Shown: positions 18,382 through 27,367, numbered from the stretch's first letter. The stretch is 64,000 bases of DNA from Vicinamibacteria bacterium (GCA_025994075.1 JAMQGV010000007.1:124001-188000); one strand, 5' to 3'. Numbers and translations: made by a program. The notes: a model not told the origin generated them from the letters alone.

Positions 18382-19482
18382 ATGCGCCACGCCACCCTCT
18401 TCATCAGCGTCACGGTGGTCGCGGCCGTCGTCACCGCGGCTCTCGTCCCGGCCTCGATGTGGATCGCGCGCCGCCTCGGCGTGCTCGACCAGCCCGGGCA
18501 TCGGAAGATCCACGCCGAGCCGACGCCGCGGCTGGGCGGCATCGCCGTCTTCTGCGGCTTCCTGGGCGTCGTGCTCGGCGGGCTGGCGCTGATGCCGGTG
18601 CTCGGCCAGCCCCCGCTCTCGGCCCTCTTCGGCGGCGCCCTCGCCCCGCTGCAGGAGGCCTACCGCGTGCAGGGCAAGCTGCTGGCGATCGTCGCCGGCG
18701 GCGTCATCGTGTTCGCCGTGGGGCTGCTCGACGACGTGCTGGGCGAGCGCTTCCCGGTCGGCGTCAAGGCCGGCGGCCAGGTGCTGGCGGCACTGGTGCT
18801 GGTCGCGGGTGGCGTCGGCGTCACGTTCCTGCCGTGGGAGCCGCTGAACATCGCGGTGACGCTCCTGTGGGTCGTCGGCATCACCAACGCCTTCAACCTG
18901 CTCGACAACATGGACGGGCTGTCGGCGGGCGTCGCGATGGTCGCCGCCGCGGTGCTGATGATGAACGCGTGGTCGATGGGCCAGGTCTTCATCGCCCTGC
19001 TGCTGTCGGCCTTCATCGGCGCGCTGCTCGGGTTTCTCGTCTTCAACTTCAACCCGGCCCGCGTGTTCCTCGGCGACTGCGGCAGCCTGTTCATCGGCTA
19101 CGCGATGGCGTCGGCGATGCTGCTCGAGCGCTACGTCGTCGACGCCGAGCGCTCGCTGTTCCCGGTGCTGATGCCGGTGCTGGTGCTGGCGGTGCCGATC
19201 ATGGACACGACGACCGTGGTCGTGATCCGGCTGCGCGAGGGGCGCCCGGTCTATGTCGGCGACGCCAACCACCTCTCGCACCGCCTGGTGCAGATGGGGA
19301 TGAGCCGACGCGGCGCGGTGCTGGTGCTGTACCTGGCCACGCTGTGCCTCGGCATCGGCGCCAAGTTCCTGCCCGACGCCACGCCGTTCGAGATCGCACT
19401 GATCCTGCTGCAGGCCGGCGGGATCGTCGCGCTGCTGCTCGCCCTCATGTACATGCGGCGCGAACCGGAGGTGTCCGCTTGA
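18382..19482 (+). CDS. Undecaprenyl-phosphate phosphosugar transferase (WecA/MraY family)
   Basis: This 366-residue protein has about ten or eleven transmembrane helices. Family motifs are clear: HRKIHAEPTPRLGGIA (substrate-binding loop), GLLDDV, NAFNLLDNMDGLSAG (catalytic Asp-rich motif), FLGDCGSL and the loop ending DANHLSHRLVQMG. It transfers a sugar-1-phosphate from a UDP-sugar to undecaprenyl phosphate and would therefore prime synthesis of the polysaccharide made by this locus. It is distinct from the peptidoglycan MraY at 38350. Confidence 0.9.
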   Translation: MRHATLFISVTVVAAVVTAALVPASMWIARRLGVLDQPGHRKIHAEPTPRLGGIAVFCGFLGVVLGGLALMPVLGQPPLSALFGGALAPLQEAYRVQGKLLAIVAGGVIVFAVGLLDDVLGERFPVGVKAGGQVLAALVLVAGGVGVTFLPWEPLNIAVTLLWVVGITNAFNLLDNMDGLSAGVAMVAAAVLMMNAWSMGQVFIALLLSAFIGALLGFLVFNFNPARVFLGDCGSLFIGYAMASAMLLERYVVDAERSLFPVLMPVLVLAVPIMDTTTVVVIRLREGRPVYVGDANHLSHRLVQMGMSRRGAVLVLYLATLCLGIGAKFLPDATPFEIALILLQAGGIVALLLALMYMRREPEVSA

Positions 19483-21050
19483 TCGCCTTGTTCCTGGCCC
19501 TGCTCGCCGCGGGGCCCGTCCAGGTCCAGCCCGTCGTCGAAGGCGGCCGGCCCGCGCTGCGCGTGGCCGGCGAAGACCTGCAGGAGACGACGGTCACCCG
19601 CGACGCCGCGGCCGTCCACGTCTGCTTCGTCGGCGCCAGCGCCGTCGAGGTGCTGCCCGCGGCCCCCGGCGCGCCGGCGATCGCCTCCGGCACCGCCGAG
19701 TGCGGACAGCGGATCTCGATCGAGGCCGAGGAGGGGCTGCCCTTCGAGGTGCGGCGCGAGCCGGGCCTGCTGCTGGTGCTGCTGGGCGAAGAGCCGCTGC
19801 AGCTCCCGACTCCCGCCGAGAGCTCGGACATGATCGCGTTGATGGCGCAGCTCTGGCCCGGCCGCACGCCGCCGGAAGCGCCGGACACCGAGGCCTCGGG
19901 CGCCGTCGAGGAGCAGGAGCGGCTGGTGCTGCGCATGGGCCCGCTCGAGCTGCGGCCGCTGCTCACGCTGTTCGCGAGCGCCCAGACCGGCACCCTCGAG
20001 GACGTGCCGGAGCCGTCGAAGTACGGAATGCTGATCCTGGAGCCCGGCCTGCGCGCGACCACGGGCCTGCTCGACGGCCGGCTCCAGCTCCAGTACGTGC
20101 CCACCTTCCGCGGCTTCCGCAACACGAGCTTCGACGACGCCGTCAGCCACCACGCGAACGGCCGGCTCGGCCTCGAGCTGCTGCCGCTGATCCGGCTCGA
20201 CGGCTACGGCCACTTCGCGAAGGCCGAGCTGGAGACGCGCGAGGTCGACCCCGGCTACGAGTACTTCTTCGGCCTGCGCCCGTTCACGCAGTACGGCGCC
20301 GGCGCCGTGCTCGGCTACGACCGCGGCGGCCTGGCCGACGTCGACCTGAGCCTCGACTGGCGCCGCACCGACCTCCAGGAAGAGACCCAGTTCTTCGACA
20401 ACGACCAGTGGTTCGCCCGCGCCCAGGTGCGGCGCGAGCTTGGCGCCCAGCGCACGTTGGCGCTCTTCTACGGACTGGGCTGGGCCGACCGCGTGCCGGG
20501 CCGCGTGGTCGCCCAGTCGGACGTGCGCGAGATCGGCGCCGAGTACGTCGGCGAGCTGCGGCCGCTGTGGCCGCTGCGGCTGATGCTGGCCTGGCAGACC
20601 CGCGAGCACGAGTTCGCGCCCGGCGCCAGCCGCGACTTCACCGGCCTCGTCGCCGAGGCCGGGCTCAGCCACCAGTTCGCGCGGGGGTTGACGCTGGAGC
20701 TGACGGGGCAGCGCGAGACCTACCTCTCCGCGTTCGAGGACAACGGGTACTACGTGAACAAGGGCGGCCGGCTGCAGCTCTCCGGCGGGCTGCCGCTGCA
20801 GCTGCGCTTCGTGGTCGCCGGCGGCTTCTACCGCAACGACTACCCGCTGCCCGCCGCGGCCCTCGGCGTGCCGCGCCGCGACGACATCAAGAGCTTCTCG
20901 ATCGGCCTGTCGCGAAACGTGCGAGACTCGATCTTCATCCGCCTCGACTACCACCTCGAGGAGCGGGACTCGAACCTGCCCGGTCTCTCCAACCGCACGG
21001 GCGGGTTCATGTTCGGCGTCGGGTTCACCCGGCGGAAAGAGCTGCTGTGA
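19479..21050 (+). CDS. Outer-membrane beta-barrel protein of the polysaccharide locus
   Basis: This is a 523-residue protein. A TTG start overlaps the preceding stop and gives a short signal sequence (LIALFLALLAAGPVQ). The N-terminal 150 residues form a small periplasmic-looking domain (EVLPAAPGAP...VLLGEEPLQL). From about residue 150 the sequence alternates polar and hydrophobic residues in strand-length blocks (LQLQYVPTFRGFR, LALFYGLGWADRV) ending FMFGVGFTRRKELL, typical of a C-terminal beta-barrel. Similar proteins sit beside wza/wzc genes in exopolysaccharide loci and may form an export channel. No named family can be assigned safely. Confidence 0.7.
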   Translation: MIALFLALLAAGPVQVQPVVEGGRPALRVAGEDLQETTVTRDAAAVHVCFVGASAVEVLPAAPGAPAIASGTAECGQRISIEAEEGLPFEVRREPGLLLVLLGEEPLQLPTPAESSDMIALMAQLWPGRTPPEAPDTEASGAVEEQERLVLRMGPLELRPLLTLFASAQTGTLEDVPEPSKYGMLILEPGLRATTGLLDGRLQLQYVPTFRGFRNTSFDDAVSHHANGRLGLELLPLIRLDGYGHFAKAELETREVDPGYEYFFGLRPFTQYGAGAVLGYDRGGLADVDLSLDWRRTDLQEETQFFDNDQWFARAQVRRELGAQRTLALFYGLGWADRVPGRVVAQSDVREIGAEYVGELRPLWPLRLMLAWQTREHEFAPGASRDFTGLVAEAGLSHQFARGLTLELTGQRETYLSAFEDNGYYVNKGGRLQLSGGLPLQLRFVVAGGFYRNDYPLPAAALGVPRRDDIKSFSIGLSRNVRDSIFIRLDYHLEERDSNLPGLSNRTGGFMFGVGFTRRKELL

Positions 21051-21910
21051 TGATCCAGGCCCTGGGCCTCGCGCTCCTGCTCCAGGCGGCGCCGGCGCCG
21101 ACCGTGCCGGCCGCCACGCCCACGCCCACGCCCGAGCCCTTCTCGCAGGCCGAGGTCGAGTACCGGGTCGGCGTCGGCGACGTGCTCGACGTCACGGTGA
21201 TCGGCAGCGCCGAGCTCTCGCGCACGGCGCCCATCCAGCCCACGGGCGGGATCTCGCTGCCGCTGCTCGGCGAGGTCGCGGTCTCCGGGCTGACGGTGCC
21301 CGAGGTGCAGCGCAAGGTGACGACGCTGCTCGAGCGCGACTACCTGGTCGACCCGCAGGTCGAGGTCAAGGTCCGCGAGTACCAGAGCCAGTTCGTCTTC
21401 GTGGTCGGCGAGGTGAACCGGCCCGGCCGCATCCCGCTGCGCGGGGCGACCCGGCTGCTCGACGCGCTGCTCGAGGCCGGCGGCTTCAACCCGCGCGCCT
21501 CGGGGCAGGTCCAGATCACCCGCCCGGTCGAGGGCAACGGCGAGCCGCAGACGATCCAGATCCGCCTCTCCGGCCCCAACATGACGCCGCAGGACCAGAT
21601 CAACCTGCGCCTGCCGATGCGCAACGGCGACGTCGTGACCGCCACCCCGATGAGCTATGTTACGGTCCAGGGAGAGGTGGCGCGGCCCGGCCGCTACCCG
21701 ATCGAGGGCGACCTGACCGTGACGGCGGCGGTCGCGCTGGCGGGCGGCAAGTCGCGCTTCGGGTCCGACAAGGCCGAGATCTCGCGCCTCGACAAGGGCG
21801 GCATGCGGCGCACGATCAAGGTCAACCTGAAGGACATCCACGAGGGCAAGGAGCCGGACATCCCGGTCCAGGGCAACGACACCATCGTGGTGTCGCGCCG
21901 CCTCTTCTGA
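21050..21910 (+). CDS. wza: Polysaccharide export protein (Wza family, SLBB)
   Basis: This 286-residue protein has a poly-export domain (YRVGVGDVLDVTVIGSAELS, GGISLPLLGEVAVSGLTVPEVQ, DPQVEVKVREYQSQ) followed by two SLBB-type repeats (FVVGEVNRPGRIPLRGATRLLDALLEAGG and VTVQGEVARPGRYPIEGD). It would form the periplasmic/outer-membrane part of the export channel. The hydrophobic N-terminus (LGLALLLQAAPAP) has no Cys, so the usual lipoprotein anchor of Wza is missing. Its ATG overlaps the upstream stop (TGATG). Its Wzc partner follows. Confidence 0.9.
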   Translation: MIQALGLALLLQAAPAPTVPAATPTPTPEPFSQAEVEYRVGVGDVLDVTVIGSAELSRTAPIQPTGGISLPLLGEVAVSGLTVPEVQRKVTTLLERDYLVDPQVEVKVREYQSQFVFVVGEVNRPGRIPLRGATRLLDALLEAGGFNPRASGQVQITRPVEGNGEPQTIQIRLSGPNMTPQDQINLRLPMRNGDVVTATPMSYVTVQGEVARPGRYPIEGDLTVTAAVALAGGKSRFGSDKAEISRLDKGGMRRTIKVNLKDIHEGKEPDIPVQGNDTIVVSRRLF

Positions 21911-21947
21911 CGAGCCGCGGCGCCAGGCCGCGGGGGGAGATGCGGGC

Positions 21948-24101
21948 GTGAACGAGGCGGAGACGGGAACCGGCGGCGGCGTCGCCGAGATCGGCCCCGA
22001 GGCCCGCTACTACCTCGACCTGCTGTGGCGCAGCCGCGCGCTGATCGTCGCCGGCGCGCTGGCCGGGCTGCTGGTCGGCGGCTTCGTCGCCTTCGTGCAG
22101 ACTCCCGAGTACCAGTCGGGGGCGACGCTGCAGATCGACCCGCCGGTGCCGGCGGTGATGAGCGTCAACGACGCGCTGCTCGGCGTCAGCGCGCTGTGGC
22201 AGTACTCGGACTTCTACAACACACAGTACCAGCTCCTGCGCTCGCGCGAGATCGCCGACGTCACCCTCGACCGGCTCAAGCTGCGCGAGCACCCGCCGTT
22301 CAAGGACGCGCCCGACGCCGCCTCGCTGTTCGGCCAGGCGGTCACGGTGACGCCGATCCCCGACACCCGGCTGGTGCGGGTGCTGATCACCCACGAGGAC
22401 CCGAAGGAGGCGGCCCGCCGCGCCAACGCGGTGGCCGAGGTCTACGTCGAGCGCTCGCTGTCGAACCGGGTGGAGGCCGCGCGGCGCGCGTCCGACTGGA
22501 TCCAGGAGCGGATGCTGGCCACCCAGCAGTCGATGCGCGAGGCCAACGAGAAGCTGTACGCGACCGCGTCGTCGGTCGACCTGGTGGCGGCGCCCGGGCA
22601 GCCCTCGTCGTCGCTGTCGAACGCGCTCGGCAAGCTGACCGAGGAGTACATGGACTCGCGCGCCCGCCGCATCACGCTGGAGGCGGCGCTCAAGCAGGCG
22701 AACGACATGAAGGCGCGCGGCCAGGGCCTGGAGTCGCTGCCGCAGATGGTGGCCGACTCCGCGGCCGCCCAGATCGGCCAGCAGATCGCCGCGGCCCGCA
22801 TCGAGCTGCTGCGGCTGCGCGAGAAGTACAAGGAGGCGCACCCGGAGATCCAGCGGCGCGAGGGCCAGATCCAGGACCTGGAGCGGGCCCGGGCGGGGCG
22901 CGCCGAGCAGATACTCGAGGGCCTGCGCGCCGAGTACAACCAGCTCCTGAAGCGGGAGGCGGAGCTGCAGGGGGCGATGGAGGGCCAGCGCGTGCAGGCG
23001 GCGTCGCAGAGCCGGCGCACGACCGAGTTCGAGACGCTGCGCCGCGAGGCCGACTCCGCCAAGAACATGTACGAGGTGCTGCTGCAGAAGCTGCAGGAGA
23101 CCGACATCGCGGCCTCGCTGCGCAACAGCACGGTGGCCCTCGTCGAGCGCGCGGTGCCGCCGCAGGACCCGATCCGCCCCAACAAGAAGCGGATCGCGGC
23201 GATCGGCCTGGTCGCCGGCCTGCTGCTGGGCGTGGCGGCGGTGCTGCTGCGCGACTTCTTCGACAACACGGTGAAGACGCCGGAGGAAGTCGAGCGCTTC
23301 CTGCGCGCCGAGCTGCTCTCGGCGGTGCCGCGCTACGACCAGGAGAGCGTGCACCTGGTGACCGAGGCGTACCAGGCGCTGCGCACGTCGCTGCTGTTCG
23401 CCCGCGCGGGCGAGCGCGGGCAGGTGGTGCTGATCACCGGCACCGCGCCGCAGGAGGGCAAGACCACCACGCTGATCAACGTCGGCAAGCTGCTCGCCTC
23501 GTCCGGCGAGAAGACGCTGGCGATCGACTGCGACCTGCGCCGCGCCCAGCTCCACACCCGGCTCGGCCTGGCCCGCGACCCGGGCCTGTCCGACCACTTC
23601 GTGCGCCACGACCCGATCGTCGACCTGGTGCGGCCGACGCGGGTGCCGAACCTGTTCGCGCTGACCTCGGGCCAGCTCCCGCCCAATCCGCCGGCGCTGC
23701 TGGCCCGGCGCAGCATGAACGACCTGCTCGACGAGCTGCGCGGCCGCTTCGACTGGATCCTGCTCGACTCGCCGCCGCTCGCGTCGGTCACCGACGCGCT
23801 GCTGCTCGCGCGCCAGGCCGACATGGTGGTGTTCGTGGTCCACCACAACCAGGTCGACAAGCACGTGATCCGGCGCGCGCTGAACTCGCTGCGGCGGGCC
23901 ACGGACAACGTGCTCGGCGTGGTGCTCAACGGCGTCTCGACCCGCACCCGCGGCGACTACTACTACTACTACTATCAGAACACCGCGGCGGAAGGCGCCC
24001 CGGCGGAAGAGAGCGCGGCGCCTCCCGCGCCGGCCCCGGCGGCCCGTGCCGCGACGCGACGCGGGCGCGGCGCCGCGAACGGCGCGGGCAAGCCGGCCTG
24101 A
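21948..24101 (+). CDS. wzc: Polysaccharide co-polymerase / tyrosine autokinase (Wzc/BY-kinase)
   Basis: This is a 717-residue protein. A Wzz domain is flanked by two transmembrane helices (ALIVAGALAGLLVGGFVAFV and a second near residue 420) with a long coiled coil between them. The C-terminal cytoplasmic kinase has Walker A GTAPQEGKTTT (residues 498-508), Walker A' AIDCDLRRAQ and Walker B WILLDSPPL. The tail has a run of six tyrosines after RGD, the usual autophosphorylation cluster, then an Ala/Pro-rich end. It controls chain length and export together with Wza. It starts at GTG 21948, 37 bp after wza. Confidence 0.93.
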   Translation: MNEAETGTGGGVAEIGPEARYYLDLLWRSRALIVAGALAGLLVGGFVAFVQTPEYQSGATLQIDPPVPAVMSVNDALLGVSALWQYSDFYNTQYQLLRSREIADVTLDRLKLREHPPFKDAPDAASLFGQAVTVTPIPDTRLVRVLITHEDPKEAARRANAVAEVYVERSLSNRVEAARRASDWIQERMLATQQSMREANEKLYATASSVDLVAAPGQPSSSLSNALGKLTEEYMDSRARRITLEAALKQANDMKARGQGLESLPQMVADSAAAQIGQQIAAARIELLRLREKYKEAHPEIQRREGQIQDLERARAGRAEQILEGLRAEYNQLLKREAELQGAMEGQRVQAASQSRRTTEFETLRREADSAKNMYEVLLQKLQETDIAASLRNSTVALVERAVPPQDPIRPNKKRIAAIGLVAGLLLGVAAVLLRDFFDNTVKTPEEVERFLRAELLSAVPRYDQESVHLVTEAYQALRTSLLFARAGERGQVVLITGTAPQEGKTTTLINVGKLLASSGEKTLAIDCDLRRAQLHTRLGLARDPGLSDHFVRHDPIVDLVRPTRVPNLFALTSGQLPPNPPALLARRSMNDLLDELRGRFDWILLDSPPLASVTDALLLARQADMVVFVVHHNQVDKHVIRRALNSLRRATDNVLGVVLNGVSTRTRGDYYYYYYQNTAAEGAPAEESAAPPAPAPAARAATRRGRGAANGAGKPA

Positions 24102-24120
24102 AGCCGCGCCTGCGCGAACG

Positions 24121-25560
24121 CTAGCCGCGGCGCCGCAGCAGGTAGAGCCGGCGGCCGCTGTCCAGCTCCGTCGTGCGGTCGATCTCGAAGCGGGCCCGGC
24201 TGGTGGCCTCGAAGTGCTCCGGCGTGAGGTGCGCGTGCAGCGCGTCGCGGCCGCGGGCGATCGTGCGGAACATCGGGTCCGAGGGCGGCACGTACTCGAC
24301 GAGCACATGTGACTTCCCGGCGGCTCGCGTCAGGTCGGCGGCGAGGTCGAGCACGTCGGCGAGCGGCACGCCCTCGGTCACCACCAGGTGGTGGATCACC
24401 GCCAGCATCAGCACCAGGTCGAAGCGGCCGTGCAGCCGCTCCAGCAGCGACGCCTGCTCGCCGTAGCGCCAGCCCAGCGCGGGCGTGGGGCGGGCCAGGT
24501 TGGCGACGAGGGGCAGGACCCGGAGGTTGCCGTCGCGCGCGCGGCGCCAGGCGTGGCCGGCCGAGGCGGGGTCGACGTCGAGCCCGGTGACCGCGGCGCC
24601 GGAGGCGGCCGCCAGTGCGGAGAAGTGGCCCGTGTTGCAGCCGACGTCGAGCACCGCCGCGGGCGCCACCTGCGCGAGGCACTCGCGGACGAACGCCTCC
24701 TTGCGCAGGAAGTCGGCGTCCGTGTAGCTGAACGTGTCGAGGTAGCGCGACCACGCGGACTGCCGCGCCTTTCCGGCCGCGGCGTCGAGCGCCCGCCGCA
24801 GCCGGCGGAACTGGGCGCGAAGCACGAAGCGGGCGCGCTCTGGGTCGACGCTCCCGCGCGCGGGAGCGCTGGCCGCGGGCGTCGCGCCGGCACCGCCGGC
24901 ACCGCCCGCACCGCGCGCGCCGAGCCACGCCGGCAGCGAGACCGAGCCCAGGAACGCGGGCGACAGCCGCTGCGGCCAGCTCGCCATCGCGTACACCTGC
25001 TCGGGCTCGAGGCCGTCGCGGTGGGCGAGGAAGACCTCGGCGAGCGGCACGCCGAGCCGGGAGTGGACGAGCAGCGGCAGCACGAAGGTGCGGACGAACT
25101 GCGCGTAGGGGAGCCACGTCTCGTCGCCCGGCGCTCGCGCTTCGATCGAGGCGACGTCGACGAAGATGGGGCGAGGGCCGGCGAAGACGACGTTGTACGG
25201 CGTCGCGTCCTTGAGGCCGAGCCCGTCGGCGAGCAGCGCCTCGGCGAGGTCGAGGGTCAGGCGGCCGGCGGCGTGCAGCATCTCCGCGGACCACTCGCAC
25301 GGGTAGGAGACGGGCGCGATCCGCGGGTGCTCGAAGACGACGCTGTCCGCGGCGGCGCCGGCCTGCGCCCGTGCCGCCTGCAACGCATCGCCCTCGAGGC
25401 GTCGGGTGGCGACGAGTGACCCCGATGCGGCGAGATGCTGCGCCGCAGGGAGTGCGAGAGCGGCCTCGAGGTCGCTCGCGGCGGCGGGGGAGACGACGCG
25501 GAGGATGCGGGTCCCGTCGTCGACCACGAACCCCGCAGGGTCGCGAAAGGACCGCCTCAA
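24121..25560 (-). CDS. Kinase-like domain plus class I SAM methyltransferase (copy B)
   Basis: This 479-residue protein is a close paralogue of the one at 2551-3960 and aligns over its full length. Shared stretches include AEMLHAAGRLTLD, GLKDATPYNV, FVDVASIEAR, EVFLAHRDGLEPE, DVGCNTGHFSAL (residues 305-316), LMLAVIHHLVVTEGVPL and YVPPSDPMFRTIARGRD. The kinase-like residues are D118 and N123 followed by the Asp of FVDVAS. A Gly/Ala-rich spacer between the two halves (GAGGAGGAG) is an insertion relative to copy A. It starts with TTG overlapping the upstream AYIDPGSG gene in TTGA, exactly as in copy A. It ends 19 bp from wzc, tail to tail. Substrate unknown. Confidence 0.82.
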   Translation of the reverse strand: MRRSFRDPAGFVVDDGTRILRVVSPAAASDLEAALALPAAQHLAASGSLVATRRLEGDALQAARAQAGAAADSVVFEHPRIAPVSYPCEWSAEMLHAAGRLTLDLAEALLADGLGLKDATPYNVVFAGPRPIFVDVASIEARAPGDETWLPYAQFVRTFVLPLLVHSRLGVPLAEVFLAHRDGLEPEQVYAMASWPQRLSPAFLGSVSLPAWLGARGAGGAGGAGATPAASAPARGSVDPERARFVLRAQFRRLRRALDAAAGKARQSAWSRYLDTFSYTDADFLRKEAFVRECLAQVAPAAVLDVGCNTGHFSALAAASGAAVTGLDVDPASAGHAWRRARDGNLRVLPLVANLARPTPALGWRYGEQASLLERLHGRFDLVLMLAVIHHLVVTEGVPLADVLDLAADLTRAAGKSHVLVEYVPPSDPMFRTIARGRDALHAHLTPEHFEATSRARFEIDRTTELDSGRRLYLLRRRG

Positions 25561-25817
25561 CGCGTGGCGGGGTCGGTCGGCGGCTCGGAACCGGGTTCGG
25601 CGTTCGCGTCTGCGGCTGCGGGCGCGGAGCGCAGGCCGAGCGCCGCCGCGACGCGCGCGAGGCCCTGGGCCAGCGTGCGCCGCGCGATGAAGATCGCTCC
25701 GATGACCGCCGAAATCACGCCCTGGACGAGCAGCAGGCCGGAGCCGGGGTCGATGTAGGCCCAGGCTCCGACCGGCCAGCAGGCGACGGCCAGCACCAAC
25801 AGGAAGCGAGTCGCCAT
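25557..25817 (-). CDS. Small membrane protein with AYIDPGSG motif (copy B)
   Basis: This 86-residue protein begins MATRFLLVLAVACWPVGAWAYIDPGSG and continues with LLLVQGVISAVIGAIFIARR, nearly identical in its core to copy A at 2312-2554. The last 35 residues are an acidic, Pro/Ala-rich tail that differs from copy A. The start is the ATG at 25817 because it gives a complete signal-like segment; the frame extends upstream only as a shadow of the next gene. The stop overlaps the methyltransferase start. Function unknown; the conserved pairing argues for a joint role at the membrane. Confidence 0.8.
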   Translation of the reverse strand: MATRFLLVLAVACWPVGAWAYIDPGSGLLLVQGVISAVIGAIFIARRTLAQGLARVAAALGLRSAPAAADANAEPGSEPPTDPATR

Positions 25818-25827
25818 GCCTCGTCGA

Positions 25828-27240
25828 CTACGTGACGGGGGTCGGCGTCGTCGGGCTGGCGACGTCCTGCGGAGGCAGCGGTGGAGGCGGGCCGCCACCT
25901 GGGGGGCCGCCTCCGCCCGGGGGGCCGCCGCCACCCGGAGGTCCGCCGCCCCCCGGGGGCGTTCCGCCGCCGCCAGGAGGGGCGCCGAGGCCGCCGCCGC
26001 CGATCGCCTGGCCCTGGGCGGTCGCGTACTGCGAGCCGCCCTGGGGAGTCACGTCGCCGCAGAACGAGCCGGCGCGCTCGGAGGCGCGCTTGCGCAGGAA
26101 CGCGAGCGCGTCGATCGCGCGGTCGCGGCTGATCGGGCCCGAGGCGCCGGCGTCGAAGCCGAGCCGGGCGAGCGTCGCGAGATAGGCCTCGGCGTCGTCG
26201 CGCTTGCGCTCGATGCGCAGCCGCGCGACCGCGGCGCCTTCGGCCAGCGTCACCGACACCGAGTGCCGCCCGGCGCTGAACTCGCGGGTCAGCACCGGCC
26301 GCCACTCGGGGCGCGGGTTCTCGCCGCCGGCGAACGGGCAGACCACCGACTTGGCGCAGCCGTCGGCCTGCCAGCTCTGGCCGGCGCCCTGCAGGCCGTA
26401 GGAGTAGAGCGTGTAGACGCCGTGCTCGGGCACGTCCACGATCACGTGGGCCGCGAGGCCGCGCGAGTCGGCGGTCAGGAACGCGGCGCCGTCGGTGCCG
26501 CCGGCCGCGAGCTGGACGTCGGGGGTCGCCGAGACGAAGCGCGACGCGGGGATCTCCTCGCTCCAGTCGCCCGGCGGCAGCTCGTGCTCGAGCATGGTCG
26601 CGCGCAGCAGCGTCACGGCGACGTCGTCGGTGTAGAGCAGCGCCGTGCCCTTCCAGCCGCCGAGCGGCTCGACCGGCACGAGACAGGGCGGCGTCAGCTC
26701 CACGCGCTCCAGCAGCCCGGCGCCGCGCAGGTCGACCTTCGCGTAGTACAGGCCGGGGTCGAGGTGGATGCGTCCCGCCTCGCGCCAGCTCCCGTCGGCG
26801 GTGGGCAGCGCGGGGAACGAGGCCACGGGCGAGCCGTCCTCGCGGTTCACGATGTCGACGACGCACGGCTCGTCGGGGTTGCCCTGCAGCCGCAGCCGGA
26901 CGCGGTAGTCGCCCGGCTGGATGATCGTCAGCGGGTACCACGCCGAAGCGAGGTCGGTCTCCGCCGCCAGCACCCGCCGCGGGCCGACCTGGCTGAGCCG
27001 GGCGCCCTCGGAGCGCGCGTACTGGTCGGCCGGGAACAGCAGGGCCTCCTTCCACGACAGCGTGGAGAACAGCGTGGAGGCCCGGGCCTGGGGCGGCAGC
27101 GCGTCGCCCAGGTCCATGGCGTTGAGCATCAATCGCGCCCACTCGGCGTGGGTCACGGGAGCCTGTCTCGGATCGCCGTACAGCGGCAGGAGGGTGGTGC
27201 CGCACACGGCGAGGAGCAGGATGTGCTTCTTCTTGAACAC
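25828..27240 (-). CDS. Secreted protein with Gly/Pro-rich C-terminal tail, unknown function
   Basis: This is a 470-residue protein starting with a lysine-rich signal sequence (FKKKHILLLAVCGTTLLP). The start is GTG 27240, supported by a strong ribosome-binding site GGGAGGGG 7 bases upstream. The middle looks like repeated beta-sandwich modules (DYRVRLRLQGNPDEPCVVDIV, VELTPPCLVPVEPLGG, YTLYSYGLQGAGQSW), which could bind carbohydrate, but I recognise no family. The last 60 residues are low complexity, runs of GGGG and PP ending in TPTPVT. A Cys at the signal peptide end (LAVCG) is a poor lipobox. It is 10 bp from the AYIDPGSG gene, so all three minus-strand genes probably form an operon. Its role is unknown. 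Confidence 0.6.
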   Translation of the reverse strand: MFKKKHILLLAVCGTTLLPLYGDPRQAPVTHAEWARLMLNAMDLGDALPPQARASTLFSTLSWKEALLFPADQYARSEGARLSQVGPRRVLAAETDLASAWYPLTIIQPGDYRVRLRLQGNPDEPCVVDIVNREDGSPVASFPALPTADGSWREAGRIHLDPGLYYAKVDLRGAGLLERVELTPPCLVPVEPLGGWKGTALLYTDDVAVTLLRATMLEHELPPGDWSEEIPASRFVSATPDVQLAAGGTDGAAFLTADSRGLAAHVIVDVPEHGVYTLYSYGLQGAGQSWQADGCAKSVVCPFAGGENPRPEWRPVLTREFSAGRHSVSVTLAEGAAVARLRIERKRDDAEAYLATLARLGFDAGASGPISRDRAIDALAFLRKRASERAGSFCGDVTPQGGSQYATAQGQAIGGGGLGAPPGGGGTPPGGGGPPGGGGPPGGGGPPGGGPPPPLPPQDVASPTTPTPVT

Positions 27241-27247
27241 GGTCGTA

Positions 27248-27255
27248 CCCCTCCC
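27248..27255 (-). promoter_or_regulatory. Ribosome-binding site that fixes the GTG 27240 start
   Basis: GGGAGGGG read on the minus strand lies 7 bases before the GTG. It is by far the strongest Shine-Dalgarno match nearby, so the longer in-frame extension upstream is rejected. Confidence 0.75.
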
Positions 27256-27262
27256 AGATTCA

Positions 27263-27291
27263 ACCCTACGCTGCCACACCCCGGCTGTCAA
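27263..27291 (-). promoter_or_regulatory. Candidate promoter of the secreted-protein operon
   Basis: On the minus strand TTGACA (27291-27286) is followed after 17 bases by TAGGGT (27268-27263), a perfect -35 with a weak -10. It faces away from a matching promoter on the plus strand. TTGACAGCC here and TTGACAGCC at 27325 form a 9-bp inverted repeat. Confidence 0.35.
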
Positions 27292-27324
27292 AGCTCGCCC
27301 CCGGCCTCCACAGGCGGGCTTGCG

Positions 27325-27354
27325 TTGACAGCCTCGCCGCGGCGCGGCTAACGT
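27325..27354 (+). promoter_or_regulatory. Candidate promoter of fur
   Basis: TTGACA at 27325-27330 and TAACGT at 27349-27354, 18 bases apart, resemble a housekeeping sigma promoter. The expected start of transcription is within about ten bases of the fur ATG, so the mRNA would be almost leaderless. Confidence 0.45.
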
Positions 27355-27367
27355 GCCGGCGAGTCCC

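Noticed and set aside
1036..24101. Exosortase/PEP-CTERM locus
   Set aside because: No exosortase gene and no protein with a PEP-CTERM tail were found; the genes fit a standard Wza/Wzc-type pathway.
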